Origin: an uncultured Acetatifactor sp.
GTDB lineage: Bacteria; Bacillota; Clostridia; Lachnospirales; Lachnospiraceae
Length of the DNA stretch: 44,050 bases
Reading direction: 5' to 3'
NCBI GenBank assembly: GCA_910583845.1
Contig: CAJUAB010000007.1
Span: forward strand, 1-44,050
Shown: positions 1 to 8,234 of the stretch, one piece after another
Layout: each line of letters begins with the position of its first letter
Position numbering within the stretch: the stretch's first letter is position 1
Notes under the pieces: model-generated
The model's database searches: none
What the model was told of the DNA's origin: nothing
The model's input: only the letters and a program-made list of their open reading frames with translations
Program-made: the position numbers and the translations under genes

Positions 1-1
1 A

Positions 2-1894
2 AAAACCTTGATTTTCCAGTGTTTTCAAAAGTATCGTTATCTAACGTCAGCTTTCGACAGGCCCGCATGGAAACGGCTGGTAGCCGACATCGAGGCCGGA
101 AAAGTGGCACTGGTACTGACGAAGGACATGAGCAGAATCGGCAGAGATTACCTCCAGACAGGATTTTACACGGAGGTTCTCTTTCGCAAGTTTGGAGTCC
201 GCTTCATCGCCACCGGCAACAGCATCGACAGCGCCGACCCCAGTTCCAGCGAGTTTGCACCTTTCGTCAACATCATGTCGGAATGGTATCTGCGGGACCT
301 GAGCCGCAAGCAGCGCACTGCTATCCGGGTCAAGGGCGAGTCCGGCAAGCCCACCACCAACTGTGCCATCTATGGCTACAAGAAAGCCCCCAACGACAAA
401 TACCACTGGCTGATCGATGAGGAGGCCGCTGCTGTTGTCCGGCGGATTTATCAGTTGGCTATCGAGGGACACGGCCTGAGCGATATTGCGAATATCTTGT
501 ATTGGGACAAGGTTGAGTCCCCGGCGGCTTACCTGGCCAGACAGGGCCGAGGCGTTTGGAAAAGCAGGGAAAGCATCGACCGTCCCTACGCATGGAGCGA
601 CTATATTGTAGGGAAGATACTGTCCAAGCCGGAGTATATGGGGCATACGGTCAACTTCCGCTCCCATAAGGAATCCTACAAAGATAAACAGCCGGTTTAT
701 CATGCCCCGGAGGACTGGCTGATTTTTGAAAACACCCACGAGGCCATCATTGACCGCGCCACATGGGAGCTTGTGCAGAAGCTGCGGGGGACACCACGCC
801 GCATAGACACGATGGGTGAGGCCAATCCCCTGACCGGGCTGGTGTTCTGTGCGGACTGCGGAGCAAAGATGTATAACCAGCGGACAAGGGGCAGAGAGAC
901 GAAGCCGTATCCGTCGGATGCCTATGAGTGTTCCTCGTATAAACTCGCAGGGCAAAGAAGAACATCTGCTTGTAGCAATCACCACATCTCTACTAAGGCT
1001 CTGCGGACATTAATTCTTGAAACGATCCGGGCCGCCAGCGCCTATGCCATCTCCAATGAGGCAGAGTTTATTCAAAAGGTGCGGGCGGCGTCCGAAGTCC
1101 GGCAGGCGCAGGCGGCAAAGGAACTGAAACGCAAGCTGAACAAAGACAGGCGGCGCTGTGAGGAACTGGACACCATCATCAAGAAGCTGTACGAATCCTA
1201 CGCGGTGGGGCGCATCGGTGAGGAACGCTTTGACACCCTCCTTGCCGGGTATGAGCAGGAACAGACGGCGCTCCAGCAGTCCATTGTTGAAGCGGAAACG
1301 GCGCTGGACAGTTTCGAGCAGGACACCGCCAATGTGGAACGGTTTCTCACTCTGGCAAAGAAGTACACGGATTTTTCGGAACTGACTACGCCGATGATCA
1401 ACGAGTTTATTGAGAAAATCATCGTCCACGCCCCGGAAAAGATTGACGGCGACAGGACGCAGCAGGTGGACATCTATCTGAAATTTATTGGGCGGTTCGA
1501 CCTCCCCACCCCGGAGTTGACGCCGGAGGAAGAAAAGCGGCAGGCTGCCTTGCACAGGCATCGGGTCAAGAGCCGGGAACGCTATCAGAAGATCAAGGCC
1601 GGCGAACACGCGGTCGGCCAGCCGTTCAAGCTGATCTGCAAATGCTGTGGGGAAGAATTTGAATCCATGCGGTCGAACACTCTGTTCTGTGGCCCGAACT
1701 GCCGGGCGAAATTCTACCGACAGGAAGCGGCGGCAAGTCGAAGTCGTGAATGTGTCTGCGGGAACTGCGGGAAAGCGTTCACCACGACCAGAAGCGATGT
1801 GAAATACTGCTGTGAGGCTTGCCAGCGGAAAGCGCACAGCAAAATGCGGTATCAGCAGAAGCGGACGGAGGAACAGGGAGCAGAAATCATATAA
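2..1894 (+). CDS. Large serine recombinase, N-terminus missing or frameshifted
   Basis: Site-specific serine recombinase that would integrate and excise the island. The first convincing family sequence is FDRPAWKRL, followed by KDMSRIGRDYLQ, the end of the resolvase domain. Then come a recombinase domain (about residues 150-275), a zinc ribbon starting CADCGAKMYN (about 280), a coiled coil (about 355-455) and a DUF4368-like tail (IVHAPEKIDGDRTQQVDIY). Two unusual cysteine modules finish the protein (CKCCGEEF at about 541, CGNCGKAF at about 582). The first 60-70 residues with the catalytic serine are not seen. The frame stays open to base 2, so the window edge explains part of this, but the residues before FDRP do not match the family while another frame reads SNVSF there. 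An extra T in the run near 51-53 would explain that. The gene may be broken. Confidence 0.8.
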   Translation, partial: KTLIFQCFQKYRYLTSAFDRPAWKRLVADIEAGKVALVLTKDMSRIGRDYLQTGFYTEVLFRKFGVRFIATGNSIDSADPSSSEFAPFVNIMSEWYLRDLSRKQRTAIRVKGESGKPTTNCAIYGYKKAPNDKYHWLIDEEAAAVVRRIYQLAIEGHGLSDIANILYWDKVESPAAYLARQGRGVWKSRESIDRPYAWSDYIVGKILSKPEYMGHTVNFRSHKESYKDKQPVYHAPEDWLIFENTHEAIIDRATWELVQKLRGTPRRIDTMGEANPLTGLVFCADCGAKMYNQRTRGRETKPYPSDAYECSSYKLAGQRRTSACSNHHISTKALRTLILETIRAASAYAISNEAEFIQKVRAASEVRQAQAAKELKRKLNKDRRRCEELDTIIKKLYESYAVGRIGEERFDTLLAGYEQEQTALQQSIVEAETALDSFEQDTANVERFLTLAKKYTDFSELTTPMINEFIEKIIVHAPEKIDGDRTQQVDIYLKFIGRFDLPTPELTPEEEKRQAALHRHRVKSRERYQKIKAGEHAVGQPFKLICKCCGEEFESMRSNTLFCGPNCRAKFYRQEAAASRSRECVCGNCGKAFTTTRSDVKYCCEACQRKAHSKMRYQQKRTEEQGAEII

Positions 1895-1960
1895 ACACGA
1901 TGATGGGGCGGGTCAGGTATATTTGGCCCGCCCTGACCTATGGAAGGAAGGGAAAATCCC

Positions 1961-2335
1961 ATGTGGAACTGTGATTGGGAATATGAAAATCAGGAAACGC
2001 TGAAGCAATGGTATGAAGAAAAAATCGCTGGTATAAGACCAAATTCCATTGTACGGAAAATCGTCTGTAAGGGCTGTGGACGGGATTTCTACACACTGAT
2101 TGAAACCAAGAAATATTGCTATTACCATCTGTGCGGGAATCGAGGCTATCAGAAAGATTTGAAACAGCGGCGGCTGGAAAAGCGACAGAACCGGGTCTGC
2201 AAAGGCTGTGGAAAAGTCTTCACCCCCAAGCGGTCGGATGCGGTCTACTGCTGCAATGCCTGCCGCCAGCGGGCTTACCGCCAGAGCGTTACGGATAAGC
2301 TAAGTAGTCAAAATGACCCCTTGCCACAATCGTAA
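1961..2335 (+). CDS. Small double zinc-finger protein of unknown function
   Basis: A 124-residue protein starting at ATG 1961 behind a strong GGAAGGAAGGG ribosome site; an in-frame ATG at 1940 overlaps that site and is less likely. It holds two cysteine modules of the form CxxCGxxF-x(10-14)-C-x(3-4)-C: VCKGCGRDFY near residue 37 and VCKGCGKVFT near residue 77, the second ending YCCNACRQRAYRQ. These are the same treble-clef-like module found twice at the C-terminus of the upstream recombinase and once in the pseudogene at 17.3 kb. Position, 66 bases after the recombinase, suggests co-transfer and a DNA-binding or recombinase-accessory role. That role is inference. Confidence 0.65.
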   Translation: MWNCDWEYENQETLKQWYEEKIAGIRPNSIVRKIVCKGCGRDFYTLIETKKYCYYHLCGNRGYQKDLKQRRLEKRQNRVCKGCGKVFTPKRSDAVYCCNACRQRAYRQSVTDKLSSQNDPLPQS

Positions 2336-2465
2336 CGGAACGCAGAGAAACCGTTACGGATAAGGTAAGTGTCCAAATTGAACACTTGCTCTAACCGTAA
2401 CAAAAAGCCGAAAAGTGTTACGGCTGTTGGTGGTGGTCAATTTGACCACCACCACTAACCGTAAC
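2287..2465. repeat. Three tandem imperfect palindromes, period about 64 bp
   Basis: Three units follow each other, each bounded by GTTACGG on the left and (C)CGTAAC on the right: arms at 2287-2293/2331-2337, 2353-2359/2395-2401 and 2417-2423/2459-2465. Inner arms flank a core close to TCAAATTGA: AAGTGT/ACACTT at 2367-2372/2382-2387, and twelve-base arms in the third unit at 2429-2453. The inner arms differ between units while remaining self-complementary, as expected for selected hairpins or dyad binding sites. The first unit overlaps the 3' end of the zinc-finger gene. The position just upstream of mobC suggests protein binding sites or part of a transfer origin. Confidence 0.7.
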
Positions 2466-2599
2466 GGAAATATGGAATATGCGCCGGACATGGGTATTCG
2501 CCTCTCGTGTCCGGTCATTTTTTGAAAATCTGATTTGTGATACGATGTCGAAAATCAAAAACAGTTGATTTTATTTGCGATGGGAGGAACCAAAAAGCA

Positions 2600-2932
2600 A
2601 TGAGTAAACGGACCGAAGAATTGAAAATCCGCATCTCACCGGAGGACAAGGAACGGATAAAACTCAAAATGGAGGACGCCGGTATTTTGAACATGAGCGC
2701 CTATATCCGCAAGATGGCTCTGGACGGAATTTGTATCAGGCTGGACCTGAAAGATGTGCGTCAGCTTGTTTCCATGCTCCAACGGTGTACGAATAATCTG
2801 AATCAGTACGCGAAACGGGCAAACGAAACCGGGAGCATCTATGCGGCGGACATTGAAGATTTACAGAAACGCCTGGACGAGATTTGGGAATTGTCCAGAC
2901 AATCCCTTGCCTGTCTTGCCGCAATCCGATGA
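2600..2932 (+). CDS. mobC: MobC-like relaxosome protein
   Basis: Relaxosome accessory protein of the MobC/ribbon-helix-helix type, which binds near oriT and helps the relaxase open the DNA. The 110-residue protein starts at ATG 2600 behind GGGAGGA (2582-2588). The N-terminal stretch KRTEELKIRISPEDKERI followed by NMSAYIRKMALDG is the typical RHH and MobC signature, and the C-terminal helix contains NLNQYAKRANETG. In related elements the relaxase gene follows directly, often overlapping; here no relaxase follows, only hairpins and then the defence operon. MobC may therefore be an orphan, or act with a relaxase supplied in trans. Confidence 0.85.
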   Translation: MSKRTEELKIRISPEDKERIKLKMEDAGILNMSAYIRKMALDGICIRLDLKDVRQLVSMLQRCTNNLNQYAKRANETGSIYAADIEDLQKRLDEIWELSRQSLACLAAIR

Positions 2933-2992
2933 TGGGAGCAAGGAACAGGATTGCCGCTTTTCCACTTTGCAAGGGCGCGCAGGCTCCGTCTT

Positions 2993-3152
2993 TTCCTGCG
3001 AAGCAGGAACAATAGCGTTCGTGAAACGAACGCGCAGCCAGCCCCGGTTACGGGGCTGAAAAAGGGGTTTGGGGTGCTACCCCAACAAGCAGAAACTGCG
3101 GTTTCCGGCAACGCCGGAAATCGCAGTTTCGAGTCTTTGTGGGAACAAAGAC
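2993..3152. other. Hairpin cluster, possible oriT
   Basis: Six inverted repeats stand almost end to end: TTCCTGC/GCAGGAA (2993-3009), GCGTTCG/CGAACGC (3015-3033), AGCCCCG/CGGGGCT (3040-3057), TTGGGGT/ACCCCAA (3069-3085), a long pair GAAACTGCG...CGCAGTTTC with inner CCGGC/GCCGG (3092-3130), and GTCTTTGT/ACAAAGAC (3133-3152). The location directly 3' of mobC and the density of dyads fit a transfer origin of a mobilisable element. The nick site cannot be placed by eye. The stretch holds no convincing gene. Confidence 0.5.
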
Positions 3153-3274
3153 ACTGCTTGCGAAGTAGCGAACTCCCATCAAATGTGCCAGCTCATATCA
3201 AAATGGCAAAAGCCGATCTTGCAATTCAATTGTGGCATAGACATATAGAATTGTGCGTTCGCTCAATTTTTATA

Positions 3275-3303
3275 TTGCTTTTCTGCCTTCGAGTGTGTAT
3301 GAT
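3275..3303 (+). promoter_or_regulatory. Sigma-A promoter of the defence operon
   Basis: TTGCTT (3275-3280), a 17-base spacer and TATGAT (3298-3303) give a good vegetative promoter about 45 bases before the XRE start codon. The first gene encodes a Cro/C1-type regulator, so autoregulation at or near this promoter is likely, though no clear operator dyad was seen. Confidence 0.6.
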
Positions 3304-3347
3304 ATAAGATAGTGTACTCCACTTATTCGGTATGGAAGGAGAACAAT

Positions 3348-3587
3348 ATGAGCGTAAGCTATAAGAAACTATGGAAACTCCTGATTGATAGAGATATGAA
3401 AAAGAAAGACCTTGCTGCGGCTGCGAATATCAGCACATATACGGTCAACAAACTGAACCAAGGCGAAAATGTAAATACCAGCACGCTGGTAAGTATCTGC
3501 AAAGTGCTTGGTTGTACATTCGATGATATTATGGAGCTTCTTCCAGATGAACAGTCAGAGCGTTTGGGGGAAGGACAAAGAGAGTAA
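3348..3587 (+). CDS. XRE-family (Cro/C1-type) small transcriptional regulator
   Basis: A 79-residue helix-turn-helix protein of the YozG-like group that probably controls the defence operon it leads. Residues 5-65 form the whole domain: KKLWKLLIDRDMKKKDLAAAANIS carries helices 1-2, and TYTVNKLNQGENVNTSTLVSI the recognition helix and helix 4; CKVLGCTFDDIMEL is the usual end. The start at ATG 3348 has AAGGAGAAC directly upstream. Only 14 bases separate it from the helicase start, and the operon promoter sits upstream of it, so it is the first gene of the transcript. Small XRE regulators often hold costly restriction or defence operons in check; that role here is inferred from position. Confidence 0.85.
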   Translation: MSVSYKKLWKLLIDRDMKKKDLAAAANISTYTVNKLNQGENVNTSTLVSICKVLGCTFDDIMELLPDEQSERLGEGQRE

Positions 3588-3601
3588 AAGGAGATTCGCT
3601 T

Positions 3602-6600
3602 ATGGCAAGGCTTGAAGATATAACTGTTGGTAGCCATTTAACAGGCATTGCCGGTAGTGAGCCGGTCAATGTTGTGGCCGTCCAATGGTATGGTACAAAT
3701 GTTATAGAGATCACATATAAAAACAGCATGGGCGTTCCCGGAACGCAGTTGCTCTATCGAGAAGATGAGGAAAGCATTCATGTGAAAGGCGATCATCTTC
3801 CGTGGAGTTTTGATGCGGATGGGAATCAGGTTCGTCTCGCGTCTGAGGCATACAGGATCAGCCTTGCGCATTTATTTGACCCATATCTCGCCGTACATAC
3901 TTCTTCCGTGGAACCGCTTCCACATCAGATTTCCGCAGTTTATCAGGAGATGCTCCCGCGTCTCCCGTTGCGTTTTGTCCTTGCGGATGACCCCGGTGCC
4001 GGTAAAACAATCATGACCGGCCTGTTTATCAAAGAACTGATTGCCCGCGGTTCCTTGAAGCGTTGTTTGATCGTGTCTCCCGGCAGTCTTGTTGAACAGT
4101 GGCAGGATGAACTATTCCAGAAATTCCATCTGCATTTTGAAATCCTGACGAATGACAGGATTGAATCTGCTGCGACTGGCAATGTGTTCAATGAGGTGGA
4201 TTTGTGTATTTGCCGACTGGATAAGCTGGCACGAAATGATGATATCCAGGAAAAGCTCAAAGTTTCGGAATGGGATTTGATTGTTTGTGATGAAGCCCAC
4301 AAAATGTCTGCGACCATCTGGGGCGGTGAAGTAAAATATACACGCAGGTTCTCTTTGGGCAGACTTCTTTCCAATATCACAAAGAATTTCCTGCTGTTGA
4401 CCGCGACGCCGCACAACGGGAAGGAAGAAGATTTTCACCTGTTCCTGTCGCTGGTTGACCCCGACCGTTTTGAGGGAACACATGGACATTCCCAACAAGC
4501 AATCGATGTCAGCGATGTGATGCGTCGTCTGGTTAAGGAAGAACTTTTGAAATTTGATGGCACTCCGCTTTTCCCGGAGCGGATTGCCTATACGGTAAAT
4601 TACGACCTTTCTGACATGGAAGCGAAGCTCTATGCTGCTGTGACCGATTATGTGCAGGAGGAATTTAACCGGGCCGATAAACTGAACAATGAAAGAAAAA
4701 CGACTGTTGGTTTTGCGCTGACGATATTGCAGCGCCGCCTCGCGTCTTCCCCAGAGGCAATCTATCAATCACTCCGCAGGCGGCGGGAACGTTTGGAACA
4801 CCGTCTCGCAGAAGAACGGCTCGGAAAGAGAGCATCCGACATTGCAGCGGACTTTGACGATTTTGACGATGACGACCTTCCGCCTGATGAGCAGGAGGAA
4901 ATGGAGGAAAAGGTTGTTGACCACGCCTCCGCTGCCGCGACCATTGCGGAACTGGAAGCAGAAATAAAAATCCTGAAGCGGCTGGAGCAGATGGCCAATC
5001 AGGCCCGTATCAGCGGTATCGACCGCAAATGGGAAGAATTGTCCCGGCTGCTGCAAGACAATGATAGGATGTTTGGAGTTGATGGGCAGCGTGAGAAACT
5101 CATCATCTTCACTGAACATCGGGATACTCTGAATTATCTCACCGATAAAATTCGTTCCATGCTTGGAAGCGAGGAAGCTGTGGTGACCATTCATGGCGGG
5201 ATGCTCCGTGACGAGCGTAGGAAGGCGGAGCAGCTTTTCAAACAGGACATTGGCGTTCGCGTCCTGATTGCAACGGATGCTGCCGGTGAAGGAATCAACC
5301 TGCAAAGAGCGCATTTGATGATAAACTATGATCTGCCGTGGAACCCAAACCGCTTGGAGCAGCGTTTTGGCCGCATCCATCGTATCGGTCAGACGGAGGT
5401 TTGCCACTTGTGGAATCTGGTCGCCTCTGAAACGCGGGAGGGCTTTGTGTTCCAATGCCTGTTCCAAAAGTTGGAGGAAGAACGTCAGGCCCTCGGCGGC
5501 AAAGTGTTTGATATTCTCGGTAAGATGACTTTTGATAACCGGTCGTTGCGCGAGCTACTGATCGAAGCAGTGCGGTATGGCAATGACCCGAAGGTAAAAG
5601 CCCGCCTGAACGAAGTGGTGGACAATACCATCAATCGGGATGAGTTTGAGAAGCTCATAGAAGAAAACACGCTGACCGATGATATGATGGATGTCCACAC
5701 AGTCATGGCAATCAAAGAAGATATGGAGCGCATGGAAGCGCACAAACTCCAGCCCCACTTTATCGAGGCATTTTTCGTGGAGGCTTTCCAGTCAGTCGGA
5801 GGGAAGATCCGGCGCAGGGAAAAAGGACGGTATGAGATTACTTCCGTCCCTTATGCAGTACGGAACCGAGACACGCAGATTGGTTGCGGAGAGCCGGTGT
5901 TGACCCGTTATGAGCGGATCTGTTTTGATAAAGAGTTTTGCAACATTCAGGGGCTTGCACCTGCCGCGCTGATCTGCCCCGGCCATCCGTTATTGGATGC
6001 AACGCTGGATCTAATCCGGGAGCGCAGCGTCGATGTGATGAAACGCGGCGCGGTATTCATTGATGAAAATGATTTTGGAACCTCTGCCCGGCTCTTGTTC
6101 TATATCGAAGATTCCGTGCAGGATGGGATCATCCTGAAGGACGGGAGCAGACGCACGATTTCAAAACATATCCATTTCGTGGAACTGGACGAACAAGGAA
6201 AGACTACTGGCGCTGGTTACGCTCCTTACCTCGATTACCGTGCCGCCGATGAAACGGAGACGGCTGTTGTACTGAAATGGGTAAAGACGCAACAATGGCT
6301 CTGTGACCGCGTGGAGGACATGGCAAAAACCTATGCCATCACGAATCTGATACCCGCGCATTTTGCGGAAGTGAAAGCCCGTAAAGAGGCCATGCTGGAC
6401 AAAACCGCAAAAGCTGTTAAGGACAGGATGACCGCAGAGATTCAATATTGGGATTACCGGGCAAGTGAGCTGCAACAGAAAGAAGCTGCTGGAAAAGTCA
6501 ATTCCAAGTTGAACTCCAAGCTGGCCTCCCGCCGTGCAGACGATTTGACTGCCCGGATGCAGGCGCGTCTTGCGGAAATCGAAAAAGAACGCCGTATCTC

Positions 6601-7111
6601 CCCGATGCCTCCGGTCGTGACCGGTGGTGCGCTGATCATCCCGAAAGGGCTGATGCGGATCTTGACAGGCAACGGCGCACCGGGGACATTCTCGTCAGGC
6701 GATAAGCAGGCGATCGAATATGCGGCGATGAATGCTGTGATTCAGATAGAGACTTCTTTGGGTTACAAGCCGAAAGATGTGAGCGCAGCCAAGTGCGGGT
6801 ATGATGTAGAATCCTATGTGCCGGAAGCACAGCGGGCGCGACTTACCGCTTATGCGCTGCGGATGATTGAAGTGAAAGGTCGTCAAAAGGGAGCTACGAC
6901 CGTTACCGTCAGCAAAAACGAAATGCTGACGGCGCTCAATAAGCCGGAGGAGTTTTTTTTGGCGATCGTTGAAGTGGACGGAGCGAAAACACACACGGTT
7001 TACCTGAAAGAACCGTTTAACGGCATAGACAGGCCGGGGTTTATGGAAGTGAGCAGGAATTTCAGTATTACAGAGTTAGTCCAAAATGCGAAGATCGTTT
7101 ATCAGGAGTGA
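3602..7111 (+). CDS. SNF2/RapA-like superfamily 2 helicase with DUF3883-like C-terminus (defence)
   Basis: A 1169-residue SF2 ATPase that should translocate on DNA within the defence complex. Walker A is ADDPGAGKT (residues 128-136), motif II DEAH (230-233), motif III LLTATPHNG (about 270), and motif VI QRFGRIHRIGQ (587-597). An acidic coiled insert (about 405-460, DFDDFDDDDLPPDEQ) separates the two RecA-like lobes. The C-terminus holds GYDVES and IEVKGR (about 1060-1092) followed by VSKNE, the pattern of DUF3883, a domain common in defence helicases with a PD-(D/E)XK-like E-x-K core. The start is ATG 3602 behind AAAGGAG. The end lies five bases before the next start codon, indicating translational coupling. 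The architecture resembles helicases of DISARM- and Hma-type systems. Confidence 0.85.
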   Translation: MARLEDITVGSHLTGIAGSEPVNVVAVQWYGTNVIEITYKNSMGVPGTQLLYREDEESIHVKGDHLPWSFDADGNQVRLASEAYRISLAHLFDPYLAVHTSSVEPLPHQISAVYQEMLPRLPLRFVLADDPGAGKTIMTGLFIKELIARGSLKRCLIVSPGSLVEQWQDELFQKFHLHFEILTNDRIESAATGNVFNEVDLCICRLDKLARNDDIQEKLKVSEWDLIVCDEAHKMSATIWGGEVKYTRRFSLGRLLSNITKNFLLLTATPHNGKEEDFHLFLSLVDPDRFEGTHGHSQQAIDVSDVMRRLVKEELLKFDGTPLFPERIAYTVNYDLSDMEAKLYAAVTDYVQEEFNRADKLNNERKTTVGFALTILQRRLASSPEAIYQSLRRRRERLEHRLAEERLGKRASDIAADFDDFDDDDLPPDEQEEMEEKVVDHASAAATIAELEAEIKILKRLEQMANQARISGIDRKWEELSRLLQDNDRMFGVDGQREKLIIFTEHRDTLNYLTDKIRSMLGSEEAVVTIHGGMLRDERRKAEQLFKQDIGVRVLIATDAAGEGINLQRAHLMINYDLPWNPNRLEQRFGRIHRIGQTEVCHLWNLVASETREGFVFQCLFQKLEEERQALGGKVFDILGKMTFDNRSLRELLIEAVRYGNDPKVKARLNEVVDNTINRDEFEKLIEENTLTDDMMDVHTVMAIKEDMERMEAHKLQPHFIEAFFVEAFQSVGGKIRRREKGRYEITSVPYAVRNRDTQIGCGEPVLTRYERICFDKEFCNIQGLAPAALICPGHPLLDATLDLIRERSVDVMKRGAVFIDENDFGTSARLLFYIEDSVQDGIILKDGSRRTISKHIHFVELDEQGKTTGAGYAPYLDYRAADETETAVVLKWVKTQQWLCDRVEDMAKTYAITNLIPAHFAEVKARKEAMLDKTAKAVKDRMTAEIQYWDYRASELQQKEAAGKVNSKLNSKLASRRADDLTARMQARLAEIEKERRISPMPPVVTGGALIIPKGLMRILTGNGAPGTFSSGDKQAIEYAAMNAVIQIETSLGYKPKDVSAAKCGYDVESYVPEAQRARLTAYALRMIEVKGRQKGATTVTVSKNEMLTALNKPEEFFLAIVEVDGAKTHTVYLKEPFNGIDRPGFMEVSRNFSITELVQNAKIVYQE

Positions 7112-7116
7112 GAAGA

Positions 7117-8220
7117 ATGGCAGAGTTTACGGATCTATTTGAAAAATCAAAACTCCTTATTGATAACGCCAGAGGAACCATGGGCGTCTTGGTAAATTCC
7201 ATAACGGTATATACCAGTTTTCTGCTGGGGAAATACATGGTCGAGGAAGAACAACAGGGAGCTGACCGGGCAAAATATGGCGCTAAGATTTTGGATTCCC
7301 TTTCCAGCTATCTGACAAAAGAATACGGACGAGGGTTTTCCAGAACAAATCTGTCAGGGATGAGAAAGTTTTATCTGGTGTACCGTGACCGCGACGAGAA
7401 GATCATCCAATCATCGATCGGACAATTGAGGCTGTTACAGGAGAATGGAATTGTTCAATCGCCGATTGGACAATTGAGTATTGAACGCCAGAACTTTCCA
7501 TTTCGGTTGAGCTGGACACATTATCAGGTCCTTATGACGATTGAAAATCCTGAAGAACGCAACTTTTACGAACAGGCGGCCATCAGCGAATCCTGGAATG
7601 TGCAGACCCTGAAACGCCAATATCACTCCAGTTTATATGAAAGACTGGCGCTCAGCAAGGATAAAGATGCTGTCATGGAAATGTCCAGAAGTGGCACGAC
7701 ACCGTATCGCCCCGCTGATATATTGAAATCGCCGTATATACTGGAATTTGCGGGACTGGACGATAAAAGCGGCTACCATGAGAGTGATCTTGAATTTGCT
7801 GTGCTGAATAAGATGCAGGATTTTCTGCTGGAAATGGGAAAAGGCTTCCTCTTTGAAAAAAGGCAGCGCAGATTTACATTTAACGATAAAAACTTTTATT
7901 GTGACCTGGTCCTATATAATCGTTTCCTGCGCTGCTATGTTTTGATCGATTTCAAGGTGGATGAGCTGACACATCAGGATCTTGGCCAGATGCAGATGTA
8001 TGTGAACTACTATGACCGCTATGAAATCGTAGAGGGCGAGAATCCGACGATTGGCATTCTCATGTGCAAGCAAAGCGATGAGGCGTTGGTAGAACTTACG
8101 CTTCCCAAAGATGCAAACATCTATGCACGGGAATACAAGCTGTATCTGCCGGATAAAAAACTGTTACAAGAAAAATTGCGGCAATGGCTTGAAGAAACAG
8201 GGACATCTGTTTCTGAATAG
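7117..8220 (+). CDS. DUF1016/YhcG-family PD-(D/E)XK nuclease-like protein (defence)
   Basis: A 367-residue protein of the DUF1016 (YhcG) family. An N-terminal helical domain (residues about 5-165, with GRGFSRTNLSGMRKFY) precedes a C-terminal nuclease-like domain (about 215-345). The latter contains CDLVLYN followed by IDFKVDELTHQDLGQM, where D and D-x-K match the PD-(D/E)XK metal-binding core. The linker between the domains carries two near copies of QSxIGQL (QSSIGQL and QSPIGQL). The start at ATG 7117 is preferred over GTG 7108 because AGGAG (7103-7107) lies ten bases before it. It is sandwiched between the helicase and the methylase, six to fifteen bases from each, so it belongs to the system and is a plausible DNA-cleaving component. 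Confidence 0.85.
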   Translation: MAEFTDLFEKSKLLIDNARGTMGVLVNSITVYTSFLLGKYMVEEEQQGADRAKYGAKILDSLSSYLTKEYGRGFSRTNLSGMRKFYLVYRDRDEKIIQSSIGQLRLLQENGIVQSPIGQLSIERQNFPFRLSWTHYQVLMTIENPEERNFYEQAAISESWNVQTLKRQYHSSLYERLALSKDKDAVMEMSRSGTTPYRPADILKSPYILEFAGLDDKSGYHESDLEFAVLNKMQDFLLEMGKGFLFEKRQRRFTFNDKNFYCDLVLYNRFLRCYVLIDFKVDELTHQDLGQMQMYVNYYDRYEIVEGENPTIGILMCKQSDEALVELTLPKDANIYAREYKLYLPDKKLLQEKLRQWLEETGTSVSE

Positions 8221-8234
8221 ACGAGGTGAACGAT

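Noticed and set aside
2287..2465. CRISPR array
   Set aside because: Only three units occur, the spacers are not unique sequence but self-complementary arms, and no cas gene is near.
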